Assembly (NCBI GenBank): GCA_017550445.1
Contig: JAFZOV010000165.1
Coordinates: 29,488 to 93,487 of the forward strand
DNA: 64,000 nt
Source of the DNA: Fibrobacter sp.
GTDB taxonomy: Bacteria; Fibrobacterota; Fibrobacteria; Fibrobacterales; Fibrobacteraceae
Direction: 5' to 3'
Of this stretch, positions 50,461-59,287 are shown one piece after another. The translations under genes and the position numbers were made by a program. Under the pieces are notes generated by a model. The model was not told where the DNA came from. It saw only the letters and a list, made by a program, of their open reading frames with translations, and made no database searches. Position 1 is the stretch's first letter, and each line of letters opens with the position of its first letter.

Positions 50461-52185
50461 ATGCGTTCATTCGTTGCCGCATTAATGTTGCTCATGGCTG
50501 GAGCCTGGGCTGCCGGAAATGGTACCAGGGGGAACCCGCTTACCGTGGAATCTGCGGAGGATCTTGACGATCTGCGCCTGGCCGTGATTAGCGGGACTGC
50601 ATACAAGGGAGTGCCCGTTCCGGATATGGGTAAAGGCATGTTCTTCAAGCAGACCGCGGATATCGATCTCTCGACCAAGTACGGTCGCGAAAAAGGCAAT
50701 TGGAAGGCTATTGGCCCGTTTGCCGGGAGCTATGATGGCGGTGGCTTCAAGATTTCGAACCTGTTTGTCGACGAAGATGTGAATGTGGCCATGGGTCCGG
50801 CTCTTTTTGGTCCCATCATGGCTGACTCCGATGATACGCTCTATTTCGAGAACATCGTTGTCGATAAGGCTTATCTTCATGTTTCAGGGACTACTGGTGC
50901 GATTATAACGCAGGTAGTGTCAGGCGTCGTTGTTGTGCGGAATAATATAGTCGATCTGGAGTACAAGTCCGGTTCTGATGTGTCGGCGAATGGTTCTCAG
51001 GTCGGCGGCATCGTGGGTAATGTGGTTTCCGGTTGGGCCGGTTTTTACAACAATACGATAAAGGGTTCCTTCCAGGTGACTTCTACCGACGGTATGTATG
51101 TGGGTGGCCTTGTCGGAATTTTGATTGCGAATGGAAACTTTACCGGCAATACGAATGAAGCAAAGTTTACTGTCGAAGGAAGTTCCGATGTAACCGTAGG
51201 CGGCTTGACCGGGCAGAATATTTCTTCGACCGTGATTAAGGATAATACGAACAAGGGCGACATCGAGGTGAAGGGGGCCAGTGGACTCTCCTTTGTAGGT
51301 GGCCTTATAGGTGTCAGTACCGTGCATGGTTCCCGGAATACGTATGTCGGTAATGTCAATTACGGCAAAATCGAATTTACGGGCAAGGATGCCTCCTTGG
51401 GCGGGCTCTTCGGGTTGATCCAGGGAGATTCTACTCTGACCCTAGACAGTTGCATTAACCAGGCCGACATCGCTTATCATGGAACTGGGTCGCAGGAAAT
51501 TGTTTATGTTGGTGGCATTGCTGGCTTGTGGGAAACCACGTCGGGTAGCCGCCTGCAGAACTTCGGGAATATCCTTGTCGAGAATGCCGACAATCCCTAT
51601 GTGGGCGGACTTGTCGGCTATGTTCGTGACGGTACGAAATCCATTACCCTCAAGCAGTCGGTCAACAATGGCGAAATCACAATTAGGAAGGATTCTGCCG
51701 TAGACGGCAAGATTGCGGGTTTGGTTGGTGCTACGGACTCCCTGGAATTCGCGGAACTGGACAGCTGTACCAACAAGGGCGATATTAAAATCGATGGGAA
51801 GGCAGATCAGACGCTTGTCACGAGTGAATATGCCATTGTGTTCTCGGGAGTCCGCCTGTTGACCAACTCGTGCGTGAACGAAGGCTCGGTTGTGTTTGGG
51901 AATGACGAAGCCAAAATTCCGATGCCTGTTGTCGCAAAATCTATGGAAATCCGCGTGGCGCAGGTGGGCGAGGGGCGTATCACCCTCGAAATCCCCGGAA
52001 TGGAGTCCTTTGCGGCAGGTCGCGTGCGTGCGGGAGTGTTCACCTACGATGGAAGGCGCCTGCCGGTGAGCCTGAATGCGTCGGGCAACCTGCTGCACCT
52101 GGAAGGCCTGCCGTCGGCTGGGCGCTTCCTGGTCCGTGTCTCGACTCCCAGCGGAAATCGCTCGGTTCCTGTCACATTGCGTTAA
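50461..52185 (+). CDS. Secreted GLUG-repeat surface protein with sorting-like C-terminus
   Basis: The 574-residue product has a signal peptide (ending GAWAAG, about 18) and a long right-handed beta-helix-like region (about 60-480) with repeated V-G-G-L/I-V-G turns (GLUG-type motif), e.g. SQVGGIVGNVVSG, YVGGLVGILI, FVGGLIGVS, YVGGLVGYV. The last 80 residues read VRAGVFTYDGRRLPVSL and PSAGRFLVRVSTPSG, resembling a type A type IX sorting domain. SD AAAGGAG precedes ATG 50461 at suitable spacing. It is probably an adhesin or surface-coat protein; binding target unknown. Confidence 0.8.
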   Translation: MRSFVAALMLLMAGAWAAGNGTRGNPLTVESAEDLDDLRLAVISGTAYKGVPVPDMGKGMFFKQTADIDLSTKYGREKGNWKAIGPFAGSYDGGGFKISNLFVDEDVNVAMGPALFGPIMADSDDTLYFENIVVDKAYLHVSGTTGAIITQVVSGVVVVRNNIVDLEYKSGSDVSANGSQVGGIVGNVVSGWAGFYNNTIKGSFQVTSTDGMYVGGLVGILIANGNFTGNTNEAKFTVEGSSDVTVGGLTGQNISSTVIKDNTNKGDIEVKGASGLSFVGGLIGVSTVHGSRNTYVGNVNYGKIEFTGKDASLGGLFGLIQGDSTLTLDSCINQADIAYHGTGSQEIVYVGGIAGLWETTSGSRLQNFGNILVENADNPYVGGLVGYVRDGTKSITLKQSVNNGEITIRKDSAVDGKIAGLVGATDSLEFAELDSCTNKGDIKIDGKADQTLVTSEYAIVFSGVRLLTNSCVNEGSVVFGNDEAKIPMPVVAKSMEIRVAQVGEGRITLEIPGMESFAAGRVRAGVFTYDGRRLPVSLNASGNLLHLEGLPSAGRFLVRVSTPSGNRSVPVTLR

Positions 52186-52193
52186 TTCCTTGC

Positions 52194-52206
52194 TATATTT
52201 CTAGGC
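52194..52206 (+). promoter_or_regulatory. -10 box TATATT (52194-52199), 7 nt before ATG
   Basis: Leaderless spacing to the deaminase ATG at 52207. The intervening TCTAGGC is only marginally SD-like. Confidence 0.5.
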
Positions 52207-52770
52207 ATGAACAATTCTCAATCCCGCAGCAAGCTTCGTGACGAAGTATATACCCAGATGATGTGCGCCCAGGCGCGCCTCAGTAAAGACCAGAATACCC
52301 AGATGGGGGCGGTGCTCGTGAGTGCCGAAGGCCGCGTCATCAGTACCGGCTACAACGGTGCCCCCGCGGGTTTCGACGACGAAACCGTCCCGTACACCCG
52401 CGAAAAGCAGCTGCTGGCCTACGACCTGCTCGATGCCGACACGGGTGAACTCCTGAGCCATCACGAGTTCGAGGCGAACAAGTACCCCTTTATGGTGCAT
52501 GCCGAAATCAACGCTCTGCATTATGCCCGCGGCAAGGTGCCTCCTGGTTCCAAGCTGTACGTGATTGGGTTCCCGTGCGAACGCTGCGCACTTGACGTGA
52601 GCCTTTCCGGTGTTGCCGAGGTGTTCGTGACCAAGGATGATTACGACCCGAAGTCCACACTCAACAACAGCCGCGATACCGCCTACTACATGTTCGCGCA
52701 GGCCCACATCGTGGTGACCCTCTGCGGCAAGCGCATCCGCCCCGTGGTCTCGAAGCCCGCGGCGAAGTAG
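52207..52770 (+). CDS. dCMP deaminase-family protein (ComEB-like)
   Basis: The 187-residue zinc deaminase has MGAVLVSAEGRVISTGYNG, the zinc/proton-shuttle motif HAEINAL (about 98-104) and PCERCAL (about 123-129). These fit deoxycytidylate deaminase, which makes dUMP for ThyA. An insertion between the N-terminal strands and HAE (about 55-95) has the ETVPYTREKQ segment seen in this family. tRNA or riboflavin deaminases share the fold but not this N-terminal GYNGAPAG motif. A strong terminator follows. Confidence 0.85.
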   Translation: MNNSQSRSKLRDEVYTQMMCAQARLSKDQNTQMGAVLVSAEGRVISTGYNGAPAGFDDETVPYTREKQLLAYDLLDADTGELLSHHEFEANKYPFMVHAEINALHYARGKVPPGSKLYVIGFPCERCALDVSLSGVAEVFVTKDDYDPKSTLNNSRDTAYYMFAQAHIVVTLCGKRIRPVVSKPAAK

Positions 52771-52788
52771 TTGAATTTTACGTCAATT

Positions 52789-52828
52789 AAAAACCGGTTT
52801 CCATCAAGAGGATGGAAACCGGTTTTTT
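52789..52828 (+). terminator. Strong terminator after the dCMP deaminase gene
   Basis: AAAAACCGGTTTCCATC pairs with GATGGAAACCGGTTTTTT around a short loop. It is nearly symmetrical and also usable from the minus side for the converging lipoprotein gene. Confidence 0.92.
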
Positions 52829-52867
52829 GTCGTTATTTAAAATGAATGGGCTTGGTGTTGCGAATCC

Positions 52868-53359
52868 TTAATATTCGTGGATAATAACTTTTGGGTGGTT
52901 TCTGTTCCTGTCTGTGTACAGGATTTTGGCTGAACTCATGTCGTCAGGGACTTCAAAATCGACAACTGCCGTGCAACTGCAAGCGGGGCGATCATTTGTG
53001 TCGTATTCGGTGTCAACAAAAAGCGTGTCGGCGACTTTCTTTGTTTGTAGGGAAAAGTCTAAGCCGCAGTATGTTGCTATTTTCAGTTCGGTATACACGG
53101 CGCCATTCTCTTTCTTCCGGAAATAGACGGTGTCCACTGTAATGGCATTGTCAAAAATGGAATTTTCCTCATTCTGTGGGGCGGGATGTCGCAGTGCTTC
53201 GGGCAAGAGGCTGGCGGCTTGCTCGTCCTCGAAATCGTCAAGGTCTTCTACTAGGCAAGCTGTCTTCAGTTCGTAGGGTATGCCGTTATCGTTGTCTGAA
53301 CATGAACACAGGGCTGCCCATGCAACCATCAATAAAGTAAACGCGATGCTTTTTTTCAT
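52868..53359 (-). CDS. Uncharacterised lipoprotein
   Basis: The 163-residue product from ATG 53359 has a lipoprotein-like signal (ALCSC, Cys20; Cys at -2 makes the lipobox slightly atypical). The mature part is acidic with further Cys residues (TACLVEDLDD, TYCGLDF, ACSCTAVVDF). No family is recognised. SD AGGAG precedes the ATG; an in-frame ATG 33 nt upstream lacks one. It is monocistronic, bounded by the strong terminator. Confidence 0.65.
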   Translation of the reverse strand: MKKSIAFTLLMVAWAALCSCSDNDNGIPYELKTACLVEDLDDFEDEQAASLLPEALRHPAPQNEENSIFDNAITVDTVYFRKKENGAVYTELKIATYCGLDFSLQTKKVADTLFVDTEYDTNDRPACSCTAVVDFEVPDDMSSAKILYTDRNRNHPKVIIHEY

Positions 53360-53510
53360 TTTTGCTACTCCTTCAAGCTTTTGCGCCCGCACGGGGCGCT
53401 AATAAAGATATTATACGGGCTGAAGAGTGCAAAGTATGAAAAAACTTATAAATAGACGCTTTTGGGGGTTGACGGGAAAAATTGAGAAATAATGAAACGG
53501 ATTGTTTCAT

Positions 53511-53583
53511 ATGACATATTTTGTCGCCCAATTTTATTGTATTAGTGCGCATTGTGGCACTAAGTAAATCAAAGAAAGAAATT
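53511..53583 (+). repeat. Degenerate copy of the radA promoter and first codons
   Basis: 73 bp aligned without gaps to 54469-54541, with 61 identical positions by my count. It includes the -10 region and what were the first 11 codons of radA, but the ATG has become ATT and the frame stops about 20 codons in. Confidence 0.8.
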
Positions 53584-53602
53584 TCTAGATTGCTGTATTT
53601 GC

Positions 53603-54277
53603 TTAGAAAATAAGCGAGAAGGAAATGAACTGGATGTGAGTCACTCTGCCGACATTCGAGTCGCGGTCCGTTAGGTCGAAGGTAACTCTTGCTCCGATTT
53701 CAAAGATGTCTGTGATGACGCCGAAACCTACGGGCGTACCGAAGATAAAGTTTGAGATGGGTGTAATATTGTATCCCCACTTGATTCCCCCTTCCACGAA
53801 AAACCACGAGAGAGGGTTGAATCTTGCAAGAACGTTGTTGCTTAGATCGAAAAAACTATCGTCGTATTTACTGCTGATTTTAGTGATGATTGGGGTGCCC
53901 GACCTTACGGCTTCGTGTTCGTATTTGCTGAAAATCCTGAAGAAACTTGCCTCGATTTCGATGGGGATTGTTAGGTTTCTGATGCCAGTCTGGATGAACC
54001 GCTTTGCTATAATGTTTAAGCCGCTGTTTTCGTTCGGGTTGAAATTTAAGTTTTGGGGGATGGGCGTAATAAATCCGAATTTGACCCCCCATTTCTTAAC
54101 GGTACTGCTCTCTGTGGTAGAGTGTTTGTCAGTTTCGGGGGCGAGCAGAGTCGATGCTGAATCCTTTTGGGAGGAACTTGCGTTGCTGGAGTATTCTGTG
54201 CTTTCCTTGCCGGTTGCGTGGGCGATGCCTGCTGCGAAAACGAGGAAAATTGCGAGAATCATTAGCTTTTTTTTCAT
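53603..54277 (-). CDS. Exported outer-membrane barrel-like protein between radA 5' duplications
   Basis: The 224-residue product from ATG 54277 has a signal peptide (LMILAIFLVFAAGIAHATG, cleavage near 20), a Ser/Thr-rich linker and a beta-rich domain (VKFGFITPIPQNLNF, LSWFFVEGGIKWGYN, FEIGARVTFDL) ending in Phe (FISFSLIF), the terminal residue favoured by the outer-membrane barrel-assembly machinery. GGGAGGGG before the ATG is a strong SD. A longer upstream frame lacks one. It lies alone on the minus strand between the two 73-bp repeats. Confidence 0.65.
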   Translation of the reverse strand: MKKKLMILAIFLVFAAGIAHATGKESTEYSSNASSSQKDSASTLLAPETDKHSTTESSTVKKWGVKFGFITPIPQNLNFNPNENSGLNIIAKRFIQTGIRNLTIPIEIEASFFRIFSKYEHEAVRSGTPIITKISSKYDDSFFDLSNNVLARFNPLSWFFVEGGIKWGYNITPISNFIFGTPVGFGVITDIFEIGARVTFDLTDRDSNVGRVTHIQFISFSLIF

Positions 54278-54468
54278 ATAGGCCCCTCCCAGGATTTTGT
54301 TAAAATATACAAAATAATGGGTGCGAGATAGCCCAACGGAATTGCAGAATTTTTGCTGAAAAAGGCAATCTGACCATCGCAGCGTTTTGGCATTTTTTGT
54401 AAAAAAGTACGAATTAGCCTGACAGAGCCTGTCAAAAAAAACTGCTTTTTTGTGCATTATCTATTCGG

Positions 54469-54541
54469 ATGACACATTTTGTCGCTTGCATTTATTATAT
54501 TAGTGCACATGGTGGCACTAAACAAATCGAAGAAAGAAATT
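54469..54541 (+). repeat. Functional radA promoter/start copy of the 73-bp direct repeat
   Basis: Partner of 53511-53583, with the same orientation, 958 bp apart. It contains the TATATT box (54496-54501) and the ATG at 54509. Confidence 0.8.
54496..54508 (+). promoter_or_regulatory. radA -10 box TATATT, 7 nt before ATG
   Basis: The spacing fits a leaderless radA mRNA and argues for ATG 54509 over an upstream in-frame start at 54479, which precedes the promoter. Confidence 0.55.
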
Positions 54542-55900
54542 GAATACCTTTGCACGGAATGTGGCAATACTACACCCAAGTGGGTGGGTAAGTGCCCGTT
54601 CTGCGGGGCGTGGAACACCCTCAAGGAGCATGCGGTAGAGCCTGTCAATACGGGCGCGGCGCGAGGCGGGCGCGGGCTTGGAGGTCCGGTCCACCAGGTG
54701 GTGCCTTTGCGCGATGTGGCCACGGAAGACACGCGGCGGCTGAGCACCGCCAATGCGGAATTCGACCGCGTGCTCGGTGGCGGGCTTGCGCCAGGTTCCC
54801 TGGTGCTCATCGGTGGCGATCCGGGTATTGGCAAGTCCACCCTGGTGCTCACGACGCTCGCCACGATGACAGCCGCCGGCGTGAAGACGTTGTACGTGAG
54901 CGGGGAAGAGAGCGCCTGCCAGGTGAAGCTTAGGAGCGAACGTCTGAACGTCTCGGGTTCCGACATGCTCCTCCTGTGCGAAACGAGCCTCGAGAAGATT
55001 GTGGAGCATGCGAAAGAAGTCAAGCCGCAGGTCATGGTCATCGACTCCATACAGACGGTCTACAAGGGCGACCTCTCGGGGACTCCGGGTTGCGCGACGC
55101 AGCTCCGCGAATGTACGCTCGACCTGATGGTCTTTGCGAAGAACACGGGGTGCATTACCATCCTCATCGGGCATGTTACGAAGGACGGGCAAATTGCTGG
55201 CCCGAGAATCCTCGAGCACATGGTCGATACGGTCGTCTACTTTGAAGGCGACCGCAATCACCAGTACCGCCTGCTGCGTACCATCAAGAACCGCTTTGGT
55301 GCTACCGACGAAATCGGCGTGTTCGAGATGACTAGCCACGGGCTTGAGTCGGTGGCGAACCCGAGCCGAGTTTTTTTGCAGGAGAACACGCCGCCTACTC
55401 CGGGGAGCGTTGTATGCTGTACGCTCGAGGGTTCGCGGGCGCTCCTTTTCGAAACGCAGGCGCTTGTGAACCAGACGGGTTTTGCCGTGCCGCAGCGGGT
55501 GGCTGCAGGTATCGACCCGAAGAGGCTCACCATCATCCTCGCCCTGCTCGAAAAGTTCGGCGGTGTATCAATTGGTGCGTCCGACGTGTTCGCGAGTATC
55601 GCTGGCGGGATGAAGGTGACCGACGCCTCTTCGGACTTGGCGCTCGCTCTAGCGATTGCAAGCAACCACCTGGGGATTCCGCTTTCGCGGCAGACCATCG
55701 CGGTGGGCGAACTTGGCCTTTCGGGCGAGGTGCGCAGTGTCGCGCTTTTGGACCAGCGGCTCAAGGAGGCGCGCCGCCTCGGCATGGTGGAGGCTGTAGT
55801 GCCTGCAAACGGCAAACTGCCCGAGACCCTCGAGGGCATGAAGGTCGTGCGCGTCCACAGCCTCTCCGAAGCAATCTCCTGGCTTATGGACAAAAAGTAA
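54509..55900 (+). CDS. radA: DNA repair protein RadA/Sms
   Basis: The 463-residue protein has an N-terminal zinc finger (CTECG ... CPFCGAW, about 15-35), a RecA-like ATPase with Walker A GGDPGIGKST (about 102-111), the RadA-specific KNRFG motif and a C-terminal Lon-protease-like domain (SIAGGMKVTDASSDLALALAI, GELGLSGEVR). It promotes branch migration during recombination. Codon 1 is placed at 54509 from the promoter position and the usual short lead before the zinc finger. Its 5' end is duplicated at 53511-53583. Confidence 0.96.
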   Translation: MVALNKSKKEIEYLCTECGNTTPKWVGKCPFCGAWNTLKEHAVEPVNTGAARGGRGLGGPVHQVVPLRDVATEDTRRLSTANAEFDRVLGGGLAPGSLVLIGGDPGIGKSTLVLTTLATMTAAGVKTLYVSGEESACQVKLRSERLNVSGSDMLLLCETSLEKIVEHAKEVKPQVMVIDSIQTVYKGDLSGTPGCATQLRECTLDLMVFAKNTGCITILIGHVTKDGQIAGPRILEHMVDTVVYFEGDRNHQYRLLRTIKNRFGATDEIGVFEMTSHGLESVANPSRVFLQENTPPTPGSVVCCTLEGSRALLFETQALVNQTGFAVPQRVAAGIDPKRLTIILALLEKFGGVSIGASDVFASIAGGMKVTDASSDLALALAIASNHLGIPLSRQTIAVGELGLSGEVRSVALLDQRLKEARRLGMVEAVVPANGKLPETLEGMKVVRVHSLSEAISWLMDKK

Positions 55901-56018
55901 GGCGAGAATCGGCGCCGTAGTTGTGCGAGAATTGCCGAACAGACATTGGCGCCGCAGAGCGTTGCGCGAGTCAAGCTGTACTTGCACGGACATGCCCTAG
56001 CCCGACATTTGGAACATG

Positions 56019-56049
56019 AAAAAAAATAACCCCGCAGTGCGGGGCTATT
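56019..56049 (-). terminator. Terminator of the pentapeptide-repeat gene (minus strand)
   Basis: CCCCGC/GCGGGG stem (56030-56035 with 56039-56044). The minus strand continues into TTATTTTTTTT. Confidence 0.85.
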
Positions 56050-56072
56050 TAAAACTTGTCTAGGTGTAGCGA

Positions 56073-57497
56073 TTATTCATCGTCTTCATCGACGTGTTTT
56101 TTCTTTTTCTTTTTCTTCTTCTTCGGCATAGCGTCGTCAGCAACAGAGGACTTCTTGCCGCTGTTCTGGACAACCACTTCGGCAGCCTTTTCACCCGGCT
56201 TGGTGAAGCCGTACTGACGCGGGTCGAAGCCGGCGGGGAACTTGGTGCGGCTGTCGTAGACAACCTTCTTGACGGTGCACTTTTCAATCTTAGCGTCGCT
56301 CAGGTCAGCGCCGGAGAAGTCAACGTTGAACAGCTTGGTGTCGGCGTCGATCTTGACGTTCCTCATCTTTGCGTTGGTGAAGCGGACGTTTTCGAGCTTA
56401 GCACCGGCGAAGCTTGCGCCGTTCAGCTGAGTGCCGATAAAGTCGGTCTGGGAGATGGTGGAGTTGGCGAGGTTGGCCTTGTCCATGTCTGCGCCGTCGA
56501 AGATGTTCTTCTTGACGTAGGCGCCATCAAACACTGCCTTGGTAAGGTCGGTGCCGCGGAATTCGCACTTGCTCACTTCGGTATCGAAGAAGGAAGTCTT
56601 GGTGAGCTTGGCCTTGTCGAAGTTGGACTTCTTGACCACGCCCTTGTCGAACACAACGCCGGTGAGGTCCTGGCCCTGGAACTTCATGCTGCTCAGGGTG
56701 GACTGGGCGAACTTGGCCTTCTGGAGCTGGGTCTTGGAGAGGTCGACGTCGTCGAACTCGGTCAGGGAAAGGTCAGCTTCCTGGAGGTTCACGTTCTGGA
56801 ATTCAACACCGCTGAAGTTGGCCTGGGAAAGACCGGCCTTCGCAAAGTTCACGTTGATGAGGTCGACGCCCTTGAAGTTGGCGGCGATGAGGTTACATGC
56901 GGTGAAGTCCGTCTTGACGAGGGTAGCCTTCTTGAGGTTGGCTTCACCCATCAGGGAACGGGAGAAGTTTGCGTTCGTGAGGTTTGCCTTGGAGAGGTCG
57001 GCGCGGGTAAGGTCGACGTCCATGACGGATGCCTGCGTAAAGTCACTCTTGCTGAAGTCGGTGTTGTCGGCGACCTTCATGGCGTCGAGGCGGGCGTTCT
57101 TGAAGTTCACGTTCGGGAACTGGCTGCCGAGGAGCGTTGCACGGTAGAGGTTGCCTTCTTCCATGTCTGCGCCCTTGAAGTTCGAATTACGGATGTCAGC
57201 ACCGCTGATGATGACCTTCCTCAAGTTTGCGCCCTTGAAGTTGGCTTCGCTAATCACTGCGTTCTGGAAAGAGACTTCGGGGAGCTGTGCTTCCTGGAAC
57301 TTGGGGCCTTCGCCAGCGCTGCGCTGGAAGTCGGTCACGCCCTTCTTGGCCTTAGCGTTAGAAAAGTTGAAACCGTCGATGCGCTTGTCGCGGAAGGATG
57401 TGTTCAGATCCTGACCCGAATAATCCTGGGCAAAACCGCCAATCGCCAGTGCGCCGATAAGGCATACACCGAGTTTCGAAATCATCTTCATATTCAT
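56073..57497 (-). CDS. Exported pentapeptide-repeat protein with Lys-rich/acidic tail
   Basis: The 474-residue product from ATG 57497 has a signal peptide (KLGVCLIGALAIGGFAQ, cleavage near 21), then about 380 residues of A(D/N)LXX-type repeats (for example FKGANLRKVIISGADIRNSNFKG) forming a quadrilateral beta-helix (about 40-420). The C-terminus has a run of nine Lys followed by HVDEDDE. Most pentapeptide proteins are cytosolic; an exported one with a polylysine tail is uncommon. SD AAGGAA lies 8 nt before the chosen ATG. Function unknown; a structural or surface-binding role is possible. Confidence 0.85.
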   Translation of the reverse strand: MNMKMISKLGVCLIGALAIGGFAQDYSGQDLNTSFRDKRIDGFNFSNAKAKKGVTDFQRSAGEGPKFQEAQLPEVSFQNAVISEANFKGANLRKVIISGADIRNSNFKGADMEEGNLYRATLLGSQFPNVNFKNARLDAMKVADNTDFSKSDFTQASVMDVDLTRADLSKANLTNANFSRSLMGEANLKKATLVKTDFTACNLIAANFKGVDLINVNFAKAGLSQANFSGVEFQNVNLQEADLSLTEFDDVDLSKTQLQKAKFAQSTLSSMKFQGQDLTGVVFDKGVVKKSNFDKAKLTKTSFFDTEVSKCEFRGTDLTKAVFDGAYVKKNIFDGADMDKANLANSTISQTDFIGTQLNGASFAGAKLENVRFTNAKMRNVKIDADTKLFNVDFSGADLSDAKIEKCTVKKVVYDSRTKFPAGFDPRQYGFTKPGEKAAEVVVQNSGKKSSVADDAMPKKKKKKKKKHVDEDDE

Positions 57498-57624
57498 ATA
57501 AACTGTTCCTTTTATGGAAAACCAATAACGTATAGCCTTAAAATAACTAAAAAAATGGAAAAACAATCACTTATTTAAAAAAACTCCATTATTTTTTGCG
57601 TAAAAAACTAATTTTGCGCTTACA

Positions 57625-58827
57625 ATGTCCTTTTTTAAGTTTGAAACGTACGATTTGGTCGTCTGCGGGGCTGGCCCTGCTGGCCTTATGGCCGCTTGTA
57701 CGTATGCTAGGCAGACGAAAGGTGCTGGCCGCGTTCTTTTGCTAGATAAGAAGGCGCCTTGGAAGGAACCTATTTTCTGTGCCGAGGCGGTCTCGGCAAA
57801 TAGGCTTGCCAAGTTGTGGCCCGTCGACCGGTCCTGGGTGCGTGGTCGTATCTCTGGAATTTATTTTACGTCTCCCGACCGCCACAGGGCGGAATTCTAC
57901 AGCAAGGATTGCGGACTTATTCTGGACCGTTCCGGATTCCACCATGCGCTTGCGGACGGCTGTGCCGAAGCAGGTGTGGAATGCCATTTCGACGCGCTCG
58001 TGAAGTCGCTTGCACGCAATGATGACGGCATGTGGAACGTTTGCGTGAAGGGCCCTGAATCCGTTACGGAAACTGTAATGGCAAAGGCGGTTGTCGATGC
58101 GACTGGCCCGGGTGCGCGCATTACACGCGGTATTGAATGCCTGGAAGGTATAGAGTCTGGCGATGCTGATCTCGAGCCTGCAATCTTTGCGGTTGCTGAA
58201 GGTATCGAGCACAGTTCTGAACATATTGAACTCTTTTTCGGTAGCGAGTTCCCCGACGGTTACGGTTGGATTTTCCCGCGTGACGGCGTGGAAGTGAATA
58301 TCGGTTTTGTGCTCGGCAAGGATGTAAAGCTGGGCGTGTCGCTGCGCGAAAAGCTGAAATCGTTTATTGCGGAATGTTACCCAAATGCCAAAGTCAAGGC
58401 CATCTACGGCGGCATGATTGCCTGTGGGCAATCGAAGCGGCCCATGGCCCGCTGCGGCCTTTTCAAGGCCGGTGATGCCGCCAGCTGCGTGAACCCCATC
58501 AGCCGTTCGGGCATTGTGGAATCGATGCAGTGCGGAAAGCTTGTCGCGGAATCTGCCATAGAATGGCTTGCTGCGCCTACCCCCGAAGCGCGTGAAAAAA
58601 TCGAGGCGTCGGTTCTTGACCGCTGGATGGAAGCGCTTGGCAGGACTCACTTGCAGATTGCCCGCGCAAAACCTGGGTTCAACGCCATCAAGGATTCTCA
58701 GTTCAACCGTGCGGCAAAGAGCCTCTCGAAGCTGCCGCGCGAAAAGCAGACCTTGTTCCGCATATTCTTTACGGTACTCTGCGCAAGCCCGTCGCTCATC
58801 TGGAAAATGCGTTCGTTCTTAAAGTAG
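57625..58827 (+). CDS. FAD-dependent geranylgeranyl reductase-like oxidoreductase
   Basis: The 400-residue flavoprotein has the N-terminal dinucleotide motif VVCGAGPAGLMAAC (about 12-25), a KAVVDATGPGAR segment and GLFKAGDAASCVNPISRSGI (second FAD motif, about 278-297), followed by a helical C-terminus. This pattern belongs to the geranylgeranyl reductase/digeranylgeranylglycerophospholipid reductase group. The substrate may be an isoprenoid chain of a quinone or lipid. A TAATTTTG box lies 10 nt before the ATG. It is first of three closely spaced genes with sufE. Confidence 0.8.
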   Translation: MSFFKFETYDLVVCGAGPAGLMAACTYARQTKGAGRVLLLDKKAPWKEPIFCAEAVSANRLAKLWPVDRSWVRGRISGIYFTSPDRHRAEFYSKDCGLILDRSGFHHALADGCAEAGVECHFDALVKSLARNDDGMWNVCVKGPESVTETVMAKAVVDATGPGARITRGIECLEGIESGDADLEPAIFAVAEGIEHSSEHIELFFGSEFPDGYGWIFPRDGVEVNIGFVLGKDVKLGVSLREKLKSFIAECYPNAKVKAIYGGMIACGQSKRPMARCGLFKAGDAASCVNPISRSGIVESMQCGKLVAESAIEWLAAPTPEAREKIEASVLDRWMEALGRTHLQIARAKPGFNAIKDSQFNRAAKSLSKLPREKQTLFRIFFTVLCASPSLIWKMRSFLK

Positions 58828-58833
58828 GGAATT

Positions 58834-59280
58834 ATGGCAAGTTTGATTACAGAAAGGACAGAAGAAGTTCGCGCGAAGTTTGCGTCATTTGCCGACCCCG
58901 ATGACAAGTGGAAATTCTTGCTTGACCTTGCCCGTGCGCATAAGGGCATGGACGCTGCTCTCAAGGATGCAAAGTTCATCATCCAGGGGTGCGCCTCGAC
59001 GATGTACCTTGTGCCGAAATTTGACAATGGCGTTTTGCATTTCGAGATGGACGTGGAAGGCGGTACGACGAACCCGCTTATCAGCCGCGGTCTCGGAGCG
59101 CTTGCCCTGAAGGTCTACAACGACTTGCCGCCTAGCGAAATCCTTTCGCTCGACCCGGTGTTTTTCCAGGATATCGGCTTGAATGTCGGGCTTTCGCCGA
59201 CACGTTCGAACGGGTTTGCAAGTCTCGTGAAACAGATTTATTTATATGCCCGCGTCTATGACGCGATTTCAAAAAAGTAG
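58834..59280 (+). CDS. sufE: SufE-family sulfur acceptor
   Basis: The 148-residue protein has the SufE landmarks: an N-terminal helix pair (DPDDKWKFLLDLARAHKG), the active Cys in FIIQGCASTMYLVP (Cys52) and the C-terminal LSPTRSNGFASLVKQI. It accepts persulfide from a SufS-type desulfurase for Fe-S cluster assembly. No suf operon is present here. It begins 6 bp after the flavoprotein gene and 7 bp before the next membrane protein gene, so the three are cotranscribed. Confidence 0.88.
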   Translation: MASLITERTEEVRAKFASFADPDDKWKFLLDLARAHKGMDAALKDAKFIIQGCASTMYLVPKFDNGVLHFEMDVEGGTTNPLISRGLGALALKVYNDLPPSEILSLDPVFFQDIGLNVGLSPTRSNGFASLVKQIYLYARVYDAISKK

Positions 59281-59287
59281 GGAAAAT

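Noticed and set aside
54479..54508. Upstream in-frame start for radA
   Set aside because: It lies upstream of the -10 box, so it would not be transcribed from that promoter, and it adds residues not expected before the zinc finger.
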